DNA of 64,000 nucleotides, taken from positions 42,151 to 106,150 of the forward strand of contig CAYSHP010000002.1 of assembly GCA_964430875.1 (NCBI GenBank), written 5' to 3'. The translations under genes and the position numbers were made by a program. Positions 52,016 through 60,642 of the stretch are shown here, piece after piece; within the stretch, counting starts at the first letter, position 1, and each line of letters starts with the position of its first letter. The stretch is from M55B127 sp035269185 (GTDB lineage Bacteria; Bacillota; Halanaerobiia; Halanaerobiales; M55B127). The notes under the pieces were generated by a model that saw only the letters and a program-made list of their open reading frames with translations, did no database searches and was not told the origin of the DNA.

Positions 52016-52462
52016 ATGTATAAAAATATAGCTATTGTTCTGGCCTTAATTATTATTGCTTTAGTGGCATATTATGCTTTTTATTCTATTGAAAAAAAGA
52101 TTGGTGTAATCGATATGGAAAAACTGCTCAATGAAAGTAAGCGGGCAGCTGAACTACAAAGCAACCTTGAAAACAAGGGGAAAGAACTAGAAGAAAAATA
52201 TGAAAACCTTGAGGGTGAAGATGTTAACTTAGAAGAGAAAAAAGATCAAATATCTATGGAATATGCCCAGGCTAAACAGGAGATAGAAAAACAGTTAAAT
52301 AATGAAATTGATAAAGTAATCAGTGAACTCAATAAAAATAATGAGTACCAGGTAATACTATATAAAAATAAAGTATATTATGGTGGAGAGGATATTACAG
52401 ATAGAGTAATCAAACTTTTAGATGAAAAACACTCTGAGGTTGATGAAAATGAATCTGAATAA
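52016..52462 (+). CDS. OmpH/Skp-like periplasmic chaperone 2
   Basis: 148 aa. N-terminal anchor (residues 4-23), Skp motif KIGVIDMEKLLNESKRA, coiled-coil arms (about 45-105) and closing strands YQVILYKNKVYYGGEDIT. The acidic C terminus overlaps the lpxD start. It is a paralogue of the first Skp-like protein, with the same GG(x)DIT ending. Confidence 0.85.
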   Translation: MYKNIAIVLALIIIALVAYYAFYSIEKKIGVIDMEKLLNESKRAAELQSNLENKGKELEEKYENLEGEDVNLEEKKDQISMEYAQAKQEIEKQLNNEIDKVISELNKNNEYQVILYKNKVYYGGEDITDRVIKLLDEKHSEVDENESE

Positions 52463-53489
52463 AAAGGATGCTAAAAACCAGTATACCTTAAAAGAAATTT
52501 TAAACTTTGTGAACGGGGATTATAAAGGCTTTTTTGCAGAAACCCATATTTTCACAGGTGTTTCTTCCATAGAAAATAATAAAGCAGATAAAGTAACTTT
52601 TGCAGAAGATAAAACCCATATTAAAGAAGCAGAAGTAAAAGCAAAAGGATTAGTTATTGTTGATACAGATAAAAAAAGCAGTATTAAAAACAAATTAATG
52701 GTGAATAATGTTAGGCTTACCTATGCTAAGATAGCCGGGCTTTTTGCCCCTATTCCTTACCATAATCCGGGTATATCTGATTCAGCAGTCATAAAAGATA
52801 ATGTCAAAATTGGTAGTGGGGTATCAGTTAATGCCAATACATATATAGGTAATAATTCCGAAATCGCCGATAATGTTGTACTAGCTCCCGGAGTTAAGGT
52901 GGGAGACAATGTAAAAATAGGTAAAAACACTATTATTCATCCCAATGTGGTTATTGAAAGTGACTCTATCATCGGACAGGATGTTTCTATAGAGGCTTTA
53001 ACGGTTATTGGTTCAGAAGGGTATGGATATATTTCTACTGAAGAAAAACATTACCATATTCCCCAACTGGGTAATGTAGTAATTGAAGATGAAGTTGAAA
53101 TTGGTGCAAATGTGACCATCGACCGCGGCACACAAACCTCTACTATTATTGGCCGGGGTACTAAAATTGACAATCAGGTTCAAATAGCCCATAATGTAAG
53201 GGTAGGTAAGAACTGTCTTATTGTTGCAGAATGCGGTATTGCAGGTAGTTCTGTGCTTGGTGATAATGTAGTATTAGCCGGTGGGGTAGGTATTATTGAC
53301 CACATAGAGGTCGGTGATAATGTGAAAGTAGGCGCTGCCAGTATAGTTACTTCTGATATACCAAGTAATTCATTTTATTTAGGCAATCCTGCTCAAGATA
53401 AGATGAAAGAGCTTAAGGCTAGGGCGCTTAGAAACAAATTACCTGAATACAGAAAAGCCTTAAGAAGATTAAAAGAAACTGATAAGTAA
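52449..53489 (+). CDS. lpxD: UDP-3-O-acylglucosamine N-acyltransferase LpxD
   Basis: Third step of lipid A synthesis, adding the amide-linked acyl chain. 346 aa. A uridine-binding N-terminal domain is followed by a left-handed beta-helix of hexapeptide repeats and a C-terminal helical end. The region QIAHNVRVGKNCLI contains the His of the catalytic site. Start ATG 52449 is eight bases after GAGGT; an upstream ATG at 52422 lies before that site. Overlaps the Skp-like gene. Confidence 0.94.
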   Translation: MNLNKKDAKNQYTLKEILNFVNGDYKGFFAETHIFTGVSSIENNKADKVTFAEDKTHIKEAEVKAKGLVIVDTDKKSSIKNKLMVNNVRLTYAKIAGLFAPIPYHNPGISDSAVIKDNVKIGSGVSVNANTYIGNNSEIADNVVLAPGVKVGDNVKIGKNTIIHPNVVIESDSIIGQDVSIEALTVIGSEGYGYISTEEKHYHIPQLGNVVIEDEVEIGANVTIDRGTQTSTIIGRGTKIDNQVQIAHNVRVGKNCLIVAECGIAGSSVLGDNVVLAGGVGIIDHIEVGDNVKVGAASIVTSDIPSNSFYLGNPAQDKMKELKARALRNKLPEYRKALRRLKETDK

Positions 53490-53504
53490 GAAAGGATGTA
53501 TCTA

Positions 53505-54341
53505 TTGTCTGAAGATAAAACTCAACAGCAGACAATTAAAGAAAAAGTAAGTATCGCGGGTATTGGACTTCATTCTGGTAATGATGTTCAGTTGAACTTA
53601 TTACCTGCTCCTGTAGATAACGGGATAGTATTTAAAAGAACCGATATAGAGGGAAATCCTCAAATAAAAGCAACGGTAGGAAATGTGGTCTCAACAGAGC
53701 GGTCTACAACTATTGGTAATAAGAATTTTAAGATTCAGACTGTAGAACACCTGATGGCTGCTTTAAGGGCTTTCGGGATTGATAACATTGTAATAGAGAT
53801 TAACAGTGATGAACTACCAGCTTTAGATGGTAGTGCAAAACAGTACAGCAAACTATTTAGAGAAGCTCAGATTGTTCAACAAAACAAAAAAAGAAACGTA
53901 TTTAAAATAAAAAGGAGCTTTTTTTATAAAAGTAAAGATGCTTACCTAGGAATTTTCCCTTCTGATAGATTTAAGGTAAATTATCTTTTAAAGTATAATC
54001 ATCCTGTTATTGGTACCGAATATTTTGAATATGTATTTGATAAAGAAAGTTTTATCAAAGAGATCATGCCGGCCCGGACTTTTGGCTTTGCTGAGGAAGT
54101 GGAAAGCCTTAAAAAAAGAGGACTTGCTTTAGGAGGAAGTTTAGATAACGCTGTTTTATTAAAAGACAATAGTGTGGTCAATGAGCTTAGGTTCAAGGAT
54201 GAATTTGTAAGACATAAGGTTCTTGATTTAGTAGGTGACTTATATTTAAACGGACCGCTTATTGGTGAGATTATTGCTATTAGAACAGGCCATACAGACA
54301 ACTATAAGATAAACCAGATGATTAAAAAAAGGAAAAAATAA
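53505..54341 (+). CDS. lpxC: UDP-3-O-acyl-GlcNAc deacetylase LpxC
   Basis: Zinc amidase, committed step of lipid A synthesis, 278 aa. Zinc ligands H82 (VEHLMAAL), H237 and D241 (RHKVLDLVGD) are present, along with DELPALDGSA, PARTFGF and the GLALGGSLDNA segment. No fusion to FabZ, which is separate and next. TTG start at 53505 lies eight bases after AAAGGA; the ATG at 53496 overlaps that site. Confidence 0.95.
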   Translation: MSEDKTQQQTIKEKVSIAGIGLHSGNDVQLNLLPAPVDNGIVFKRTDIEGNPQIKATVGNVVSTERSTTIGNKNFKIQTVEHLMAALRAFGIDNIVIEINSDELPALDGSAKQYSKLFREAQIVQQNKKRNVFKIKRSFFYKSKDAYLGIFPSDRFKVNYLLKYNHPVIGTEYFEYVFDKESFIKEIMPARTFGFAEEVESLKKRGLALGGSLDNAVLLKDNSVVNELRFKDEFVRHKVLDLVGDLYLNGPLIGEIIAIRTGHTDNYKINQMIKKRKK

Positions 54342-54359
54342 AAATTTGGGGTGTAAAAG

Positions 54360-54785
54360 ATGTATAACATAGAAGAGATCTTAGACATTTTACCACACAG
54401 ATATCCATTGCTTTTAGTGGATAAAATATTAGAACTGCAAGAAGGAGAAAAAGTAGTAGGGCTTAAAAATGTAACATACAATGAAAACTTTTTCCAAGGG
54501 CATTATCCGGAAAAACCAATTATGCCGGGTGTGTTAATAGTGGAAGCTTTGGCCCAAACCGGTGGTTTTTTAATGTTAACCAGTTCAAATAAGGATACGG
54601 AAACTCTCCCTTATTTTGCTGGAATCGATAAAGCTAAATTTAGAAAGCCTGTACAACCGGGAGATCAGTTAAAGTTAGTATGTGAAGTTATAAAATTAAA
54701 AGGAAGAGTAGCAAAAGTTAAAGGTGAAGCTTATGTAGGTGAAGACCTCGTAGCTGAAGGAAGGCTACTTTTTGCAATGAAATAA
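54360..54785 (+). CDS. fabZ: (3R)-hydroxyacyl-ACP dehydratase FabZ
   Basis: Fatty-acid elongation dehydratase, 141 aa, hot-dog fold. The catalytic His is in NFFQGHYPEKPIMPGV and the catalytic Glu in LIVEALAQTGG; HRYPLLLVDK near the N terminus is typical. Placement between lpxC and lpxA is the classic lipid A cluster order, where FabZ competes for the 3-hydroxyacyl-ACP pool used by LpxA and LpxD. Confidence 0.96.
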   Translation: MYNIEEILDILPHRYPLLLVDKILELQEGEKVVGLKNVTYNENFFQGHYPEKPIMPGVLIVEALAQTGGFLMLTSSNKDTETLPYFAGIDKAKFRKPVQPGDQLKLVCEVIKLKGRVAKVKGEAYVGEDLVAEGRLLFAMK

Positions 54786-54807
54786 CTAAGAAAGGAGACC
54801 TGTAATT

Positions 54808-55611
54808 GTGACTATAGGAAATGAAGATAAAAAGGTATTAAATTTGGCTGACAAGTATCAACAAGCATATATCCATCCTCAGGCTGAATTAGGTAAAAAT
54901 GTGGAGGTAGGACCCTTTTCAACCATTGGTCCACAAGTTAAAATAGGAGATAATACAAAAATTGGTTCTCATGTTATTGTAAGAGGAGATACATATATTG
55001 GAGAGGGCAACCATATATTCCACGGAGCTTCCCTGGGCAGTGTCCCGCAAGAATCTAATAATGATGACTATCTCTTTATTGGTGATAATAATACCATACG
55101 TGAGTATGTTAGTATTGAAAGCGGCTCTGCTAGAGGTAATGGTGAAACTAAAATAGGTAATAATAATATGGTTATGGCTTACTGCCATATTTCTGCTAAC
55201 TGTAACTTATCCAGTAATATAATCATGTCTAATGCTACTTCTTTAGGAGAAGAGGTTATGGTAGAGGACCATGCTGTCATAGCAGGCATGACCAATGTAA
55301 AAAAATTTGTAAGGATTGGTAGAGTTGCAATGGTTGGCGCTCATTCTAATGTCTTAAAGGATATTCCTCCATATATCATTGTGGATGGCCATCCAGCTCA
55401 GGTATCAGGGATAAATATAATTGGGTTGAGAAGAAATGGAATGAAACCCGCTGTCAGAAAAGAAGTTAAAAAAGCATATAAAATACTATACAGGTCGGAT
55501 TTAGATATGGAAGACGCAATTACCGAAATGGACAATAAATTAAATGCTGATTCTGAAATCGAACATTTTTTGCGCTTTTTAAGAAATGTTCAACGCGGTA
55601 TCTGCAGATAA
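54808..55611 (+). CDS. lpxA: UDP-GlcNAc acyltransferase LpxA
   Basis: First enzyme of lipid A synthesis, 267 aa. N-terminal left-handed beta-helix with hexapeptide repeats (VGPFSTIGPQVKIGDNTKIGS), catalytic His region MAYCHISANC, then a C-terminal helical domain beginning RRNGMKPAVRKEVKKAYK. GTG start after AAAGGAG. Confidence 0.95.
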   Translation: MTIGNEDKKVLNLADKYQQAYIHPQAELGKNVEVGPFSTIGPQVKIGDNTKIGSHVIVRGDTYIGEGNHIFHGASLGSVPQESNNDDYLFIGDNNTIREYVSIESGSARGNGETKIGNNNMVMAYCHISANCNLSSNIIMSNATSLGEEVMVEDHAVIAGMTNVKKFVRIGRVAMVGAHSNVLKDIPPYIIVDGHPAQVSGINIIGLRRNGMKPAVRKEVKKAYKILYRSDLDMEDAITEMDNKLNADSEIEHFLRFLRNVQRGICR

Positions 55612-55623
55612 GGGAGTACAAAA

Positions 55624-56439
55624 ATGGATAAGATAGGATTAATCGCCGGATATGGTAAACTACCTTTAATTTGGGCAAAACAAGCTAAAAAAAATAATGT
55701 AAAGGTACATGCATTTCCTGTCTCAGAAGAATATACTATTAATTTAAAAGATTATTCAGATACAATAGATTATGTTAGTTTAACCCAACTTGGTTTTTTA
55801 ATCGAAAAGTTAAAAGAATATGAGCTTGATAAAATAATCATGTTAGGGAAAGTGAATAAAAAGTATTTTTATGAAAAAGATAATTTTGATCAACGCATTA
55901 TCAAAATATTTCAAACTAGCCCTAACTTAGAAGACAATAGTATTTTAAAGAAGTTAGTAGCTGAATTTAAAAAAGAAGGAATTGAAGTAGTCAAGCAAAG
56001 TCTCTTTTTAGATGATTTATTAATTAAAGCTGGTCAATTTAACAATGTAAAACCTGATAAAATGCTTATAGAGGATATGAAATATGCCTTTAAAAAAGCA
56101 AAAGAAGTTGCCAATGTAGACATTGGTCAGACCGTGTTGACTAAAAATAAGGCTGTCGTTGCAGTTGAGGCATTAGAAGGTACCGATCAAGCTATTAAAA
56201 GAACTGGTCAATTAGTAAATGAAGGTGCAGTTATGGCTAAGGTTAGTAAAAAAGGCCATGATTTTAGGTTTGATATACCAACTATAGGTCTTGATACAAT
56301 CGAAAATTTAATTTCCATAAATGCCGCTGGTTTAGTTTTAGAGAGCAGCAGTATTTTAGTATTGGACCGTGCAAAGATTAAGAAAATGGCTGATGAAGCA
56401 AATTTATCTATAATAGCGTTATCTCTTAAGGAGGTCTAA
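55624..56439 (+). CDS. lpxI: UDP-2,3-diacylglucosamine pyrophosphatase LpxI
   Basis: Cleaves UDP-diacyl-GlcN to lipid X. It is the DUF1009/LpxI type, not the metallophosphatase LpxH. 271 aa: N-terminal domain IGLIAGYGKLPLIWAKQA, C-terminal domain with DIGQTVLTKNKAVVAVEALEGTDQAI and KVSKKGHDFRFDIPTIGLDTI. Lies between lpxA and lpxB with 12-bp and 1-bp gaps. Confidence 0.93.
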   Translation: MDKIGLIAGYGKLPLIWAKQAKKNNVKVHAFPVSEEYTINLKDYSDTIDYVSLTQLGFLIEKLKEYELDKIIMLGKVNKKYFYEKDNFDQRIIKIFQTSPNLEDNSILKKLVAEFKKEGIEVVKQSLFLDDLLIKAGQFNNVKPDKMLIEDMKYAFKKAKEVANVDIGQTVLTKNKAVVAVEALEGTDQAIKRTGQLVNEGAVMAKVSKKGHDFRFDIPTIGLDTIENLISINAAGLVLESSSILVLDRAKIKKMADEANLSIIALSLKEV

Positions 56440-56440
56440 C

Positions 56441-57592
56441 ATGACCGGTAAAATAATGGTAGTAGCCGGTGAAATTTCCGGGGACCAACGGGCAGCAGAA
56501 GTAGTAGAGCAAATAAAATATTTTAATCCCCATATCAATTTTTTCGGTATGGGCTCAGATAAATTACGAGAACAGGGAGTCGAAGTGGTTATTGATCCCA
56601 CTGATATAAATTCTATTGGCTTTGTAGAAGCAATTAAAAACTATAAAATACATAACCAAAACTATAGAGTATTAAAAGATATGGCAGAAAAAAGAGATCC
56701 AGATGTATTTTTTCTTGTAGATTACTCCGGATTCAATATGAAAATGGCTCGTTTAGGAGCTAAAATGGATATTCCAGTCGTAGATTATTTTCCGCCCTCA
56801 GCCTGGTTATGGGGGGAATGGCGAGCTAAAATAATGTCCAGATATAATGCCCTTATTGCGGCTAATTTTCCTATGGAACGTGATATTTATAGGAAAAATG
56901 GTGCTCATACTGAGTTTGTAGGTCACCCTCTGGTGGATGAAGTTGAAGTAAATAAAGATAAAGAAGAATTAGAAGAAGTCTTCGAAATAAAGGAAAATGA
57001 AATTCCGATCGCCTTATTGCCGGGCAGCCGGCAAGAAGAGGTGGAAAAATTATTTCCACTAATGGTAAAAGCAGCCGAAAAACTTAAAGAGGACAATAAT
57101 AATTATGTCTTTTTAATACCTTCAGCAAATCCAAAATTTAATGAATTTATGGAAGAAACTCTCATACATTACCCTATTCAGGCTAAAATAATTAATAACC
57201 ACATACATAAAGTATTAAAGTTAGCTCATTTTGCAATTGTGACTTCTGGTACTGCTACCTTAGAGGCCATGTTATTAAATACCCCGATGGTTATTATATA
57301 TAAGATCAGTGATTTAACATATAAAATAGCTAAATTATTGTATAAAAAAGAATATTTCGGTATGCCTAACATCCTGGCGGGCAAAGAGATCGTACCCGAG
57401 ATCGTTCAGGATGATGTAACCGTTGAAAATATATATGAGAAATCCCATTACATACTATCAAAACCATATTTAATGAAGGATATTAAGATTAAAATGGTCT
57501 CAATTGCTGAAAGGCTTGGTCCTAAGGGGGCAATTGAGAAAACAGCTAAACTTGTTTTAAGGGAAGGAAATATTGATGTACTTCAAAGATAA
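56441..57592 (+). CDS. lpxB: Lipid-A-disaccharide synthase LpxB
   Basis: GT-B glycosyltransferase joining lipid X and UDP-diacyl-GlcN, 383 aa. Family motifs: AGEISGDQRAAE at the N terminus, FLVDYSGFNMKMA, PPSAWLWGEWR, EFVGHPLVDE and LLPGSRQEEV; SGTATLEAMLLNTPMVI contributes to the donor site. The final codons overlap lptC. Confidence 0.96.
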   Translation: MTGKIMVVAGEISGDQRAAEVVEQIKYFNPHINFFGMGSDKLREQGVEVVIDPTDINSIGFVEAIKNYKIHNQNYRVLKDMAEKRDPDVFFLVDYSGFNMKMARLGAKMDIPVVDYFPPSAWLWGEWRAKIMSRYNALIAANFPMERDIYRKNGAHTEFVGHPLVDEVEVNKDKEELEEVFEIKENEIPIALLPGSRQEEVEKLFPLMVKAAEKLKEDNNNYVFLIPSANPKFNEFMEETLIHYPIQAKIINNHIHKVLKLAHFAIVTSGTATLEAMLLNTPMVIIYKISDLTYKIAKLLYKKEYFGMPNILAGKEIVPEIVQDDVTVENIYEKSHYILSKPYLMKDIKIKMVSIAERLGPKGAIEKTAKLVLREGNIDVLQR

Positions 57593-58145
57593 AAAGATAA
57601 TTTTTGCAATTATTATAATAATAGTTATTTTTATTGGTATTACTTTTTCTATATACCATGAAACAACCCGGGTTAGTCAAGAACCAAATCAAGAGGGTAA
57701 TAATACTGAACAAGCAGAGGAATACCTTAAACAGATCGATTTAGTCTTGTTTAACAAAGATAAAAGTATAAAATGGAATTTAGATAGTGAAAAACTAAAA
57801 AGAGAAGATGATGGCAATATCTATGATATGTCTGAACCTAATTTTAAAGCTTTTGAAGATGAGAAATTAATATATACCGGCAAAGGTAGAAAAGCTGCAT
57901 ATAATAACAAGCAAGAAGTAATTAGTTTAAGTGGTAGTATTAAAATTAATAAAGATGAACTTTTATTAGAAACCAATACTATTATTTGGGATCAAAGTAA
58001 TGATACAATCAGAGGAGAGCAAGGGGTTACCTTAACTTCTTCTGATTTGATTATAACGGCTGAACGGTTTTCAGGGCCGCTTTCTTTAAATAAGTTGACT
58101 TTTTATGGGACAGAAAATTCACAGGCAAAAGTTGAATGGAGGTAA
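57576..58145 (+). CDS. lptC: LPS export bridge protein LptC
   Basis: Single-pass inner-membrane protein, about 189 aa. A TM helix (residues about 7-26) is followed by a periplasmic beta-jellyroll segment with repeated short strands (GKGRKAAYNNKQEVISLSGS, GEQGVTLTSSDL). It connects LptBFG to LptA. Start ATG 57576 is seven bases after GAAGGA; the overlapping TTG at 57573 is possible. Overlaps the lpxB end by 17 bp. Confidence 0.87.
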   Translation: MYFKDKKIIFAIIIIIVIFIGITFSIYHETTRVSQEPNQEGNNTEQAEEYLKQIDLVLFNKDKSIKWNLDSEKLKREDDGNIYDMSEPNFKAFEDEKLIYTGKGRKAAYNNKQEVISLSGSIKINKDELLLETNTIIWDQSNDTIRGEQGVTLTSSDLIITAERFSGPLSLNKLTFYGTENSQAKVEWR

Positions 58146-58154
58146 GTTCCTCAA

Positions 58155-58778
58155 ATGAAAATTAAATTTAGTTATAAAACAGCTATTATATTATTTATAA
58201 TATTTATGTTTTCTTTTTCTTTTAATATTTTAGCACAGCAAAACTTAACTGCCGATAAATTAACCTTTGTAAAAAATGAAGCCGGTTCAAATATTATTGA
58301 AGCGACTGGTAATGTAAAGATGATTTATAATGAAACTACAATAACTGGTGATTATGCAAAGTTTCAACAGGCCGAACAGGTAATTAATTTTGAAGATAAT
58401 GTAAATATTACGATGGATAATAGAAAGTTAAGTGGTGATAAACTCACTTTTAAAATGGAAGAAGATTATATGGAAATGGATGGTGATGTACTTATAGAGT
58501 CTGAAGAGTTTCGAGCTGAAAGTAATAAACTAACATATGATAGAGAAGCGAAAATTATGAATTTTATTGGTGATGCTTTTATTGATTATAATACGATTTC
58601 TGCTAATGCTGATAGAATCCGTGTCCTAGAAGATGAAAATAAGGCGGTCCTAACAGGTGATGTATCTGGACAGCAAAATGGAAATCAATTTAAAGCAGAT
58701 CAGATTGAAATTTTAAATAAAGGTGATAAGATTGAGATGACAGGTAGTGCTCAACTTATCTTTAATTCAGAGGAGTAA
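58155..58778 (+). CDS. lptA: LptA/OstA-like periplasmic LPS carrier
   Basis: 207 aa. Signal peptide (residues about 8-27), then OstA-type beta-jellyroll repeats: LTADKLTFVK, IIEATGNVKMIYNETTITGDYA, LSGDKLTFKMEEDYMEMDGDV and a third repeat. In this pathway it forms the periplasmic bridge between LptC and the outer-membrane translocon LptD, whose gene is not in the window. Confidence 0.9.
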   Translation: MKIKFSYKTAIILFIIFMFSFSFNILAQQNLTADKLTFVKNEAGSNIIEATGNVKMIYNETTITGDYAKFQQAEQVINFEDNVNITMDNRKLSGDKLTFKMEEDYMEMDGDVLIESEEFRAESNKLTYDREAKIMNFIGDAFIDYNTISANADRIRVLEDENKAVLTGDVSGQQNGNQFKADQIEILNKGDKIEMTGSAQLIFNSEE

Positions 58779-58785
58779 TTACTTA

Positions 58786-59505
58786 ATGACAATAATTGCT
58801 GAAAAACTAGTAAAAAAATATGATAACAGAAGGGTGGTAAATGAAGTAGACCTGACGGTTAACAAAGGCGAGATTGTTGGTCTTTTAGGACCCAATGGAG
58901 CAGGTAAAACTACCACTTTTTATATGATAGTGGGTTTAATTAAACCTGACCATGGTCAAATTCATTTAGATGAGTTTGATTTAACTCATCAACCAATGTA
59001 TCAAAGAGCTAAAAAGGGAATTGGTTATCTTGCCCAGGAACCTTCTGTTTTTCGTAAAATGACAGTATATAATAATATTAAATCGATATTACAGCTAAGA
59101 GATTTAAGTGAAGAAGAAATGAAAAGTAAAGCCGAAGAACTTATTGATGAATTTCGATTAAATAAAATAAGAAACAGTTATGGATATCAACTATCTGGAG
59201 GAGAAAGAAGAAGAGTTGAAATAGCAAGGTCACTAGCCATAGAACCTTCTTTTATTCTTTTAGATGAACCATTTACTGGTATTGATCCGATTGCGGTCAG
59301 TGAAATACAAAAGATAATCATCTATTTAAAAGAGAAAGGTTTAGGAGTATTAATTACCGACCATAGTGTAAGAGAGACCCTTAGTATAACTGATAGAGCC
59401 TATATTATGTATGAAGGGGATATCTTAATGTCCGGTAATTCAGCCGAAATTGCTGATAGCAAATTGGCCAGAGAATTTTATTTAGGTGATGAATTTCAGA
59501 TCTAG
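58786..59505 (+). CDS. lptB: LPS export ABC transporter ATPase LptB
   Basis: 239-aa ABC ATPase. Walker A LLGPNGAGKT, Q-loop LAQEPSVFRKM, signature LSGGERRRVEIARSL, Walker B FILLDEPFTGID and switch His in LITDHSVRE. The Q-loop-adjacent EPSVFRKMTVYNNI is the LptB-specific stretch. Start ATG 58786, after GAGGAG at the end of lptA. Confidence 0.96.
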   Translation: MTIIAEKLVKKYDNRRVVNEVDLTVNKGEIVGLLGPNGAGKTTTFYMIVGLIKPDHGQIHLDEFDLTHQPMYQRAKKGIGYLAQEPSVFRKMTVYNNIKSILQLRDLSEEEMKSKAEELIDEFRLNKIRNSYGYQLSGGERRRVEIARSLAIEPSFILLDEPFTGIDPIAVSEIQKIIIYLKEKGLGVLITDHSVRETLSITDRAYIMYEGDILMSGNSAEIADSKLAREFYLGDEFQI

Positions 59506-59527
59506 TTGATGTTAAGGAGGTAAACTT

Positions 59528-60625
59528 TTGAAGTTAGTTTATAAATATATATCAAAAGAACTTATAGCCCCCTTTTTATTTGGGGTAGCAGCCTTTGTGG
59601 GCATCTTTATAGGAACCGACCTACTCTTTAGATTAACTGATTTTTATTCAAATTGGGGAATTGGGATAATAACCTTAATTAAATTATTTTTTCTCAGTTT
59701 ACCTTCTATAATAGTTTTAACCTTTCCAATGGCAACCCTCTTAGCTACAATCATGGCTTACAGTAGAATGTCTAATGATAGTGAGATTACTGCTTTTAGA
59801 GCCGGAGGAGTAAGTATCTATAAATTAGTTATACCGGCTTTAATTCTAGGCTTAATAATGAGTTTTGTGGCAATCGGACTTAATGAATATGTGGTACCTA
59901 AGTCAAATTATTTATATGACAGGATAGTATGGGAGTTTAAGCATGGTGAAAAACTGCCTTCTACTCAGTACAATCTTTATTTAACACCGATTGATAATGA
60001 AAGTAACCGACCGGATTATATATTATATACACATAAATTTGATGGTGATACAGGAGTTATGACAGATGTCTATTTACAGGATTATGATGGTGGTAAACCT
60101 ACGGTTTTAATACAGGCTGAAAGTGCAAAGTGGTTAGAAACCGGCTGGAAATTTTTCGATGGTAAGATCTTTTATTTAAAAACAGGTGAAAGAATTCCGG
60201 CCTTAGAGTTTGATGAATATAATGCAGTTCAGATCTTTAACAGACCGTCAGAAATTTCAAAATTAAATAAAAAGATTTCTGATATGAGTTTCAATGAATT
60301 AAGGGAATACATTAATCTAAAAGAAAGTCAGGGCAGAGTGACAAGAGAAGAAAGGGTTAAACTACATCAAAGGATATCAATACCCTTTGCTAGTTTCATA
60401 TTTGCTCTGTTGGCAGCTCCTTTAGGTATCAAGCCGGGGCGTTCTAGCGGTTCAGCCGTTGGTTTAGGCTTAAGCATTATTGTGATATTCATATATTATA
60501 TCTTAATGACAGTTGGTGATGCTATGGGCTCACAGGGTACAATTACACCCTGGTTAGGGGCTTGGCTGCAAAACATTGTTTTCTTAATTATAGGTAGTGT
60601 ATTACTGTATAGAGTTGCCAGTTAA
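59528..60625 (+). CDS. LptF/LptG family LPS export permease
   Basis: 365 aa YjgP/YjgQ family. Three N-terminal helices are followed by a periplasmic beta-jellyroll (residues about 140-260) and three C-terminal helices (FASFIFALLAAPLG...). The family hallmark near the cytoplasmic coupling region reads FPMATLLATIMAYSRMSNDSEITAFRAGG. Only one such gene is present here, whereas LptB normally works with an LptF-LptG pair; either it forms a homodimer or the partner is elsewhere. Confidence 0.93.
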   Translation: MKLVYKYISKELIAPFLFGVAAFVGIFIGTDLLFRLTDFYSNWGIGIITLIKLFFLSLPSIIVLTFPMATLLATIMAYSRMSNDSEITAFRAGGVSIYKLVIPALILGLIMSFVAIGLNEYVVPKSNYLYDRIVWEFKHGEKLPSTQYNLYLTPIDNESNRPDYILYTHKFDGDTGVMTDVYLQDYDGGKPTVLIQAESAKWLETGWKFFDGKIFYLKTGERIPALEFDEYNAVQIFNRPSEISKLNKKISDMSFNELREYINLKESQGRVTREERVKLHQRISIPFASFIFALLAAPLGIKPGRSSGSAVGLGLSIIVIFIYYILMTVGDAMGSQGTITPWLGAWLQNIVFLIIGSVLLYRVAS

Positions 60626-60642
60626 ACAGGAGTGTAAAAATT

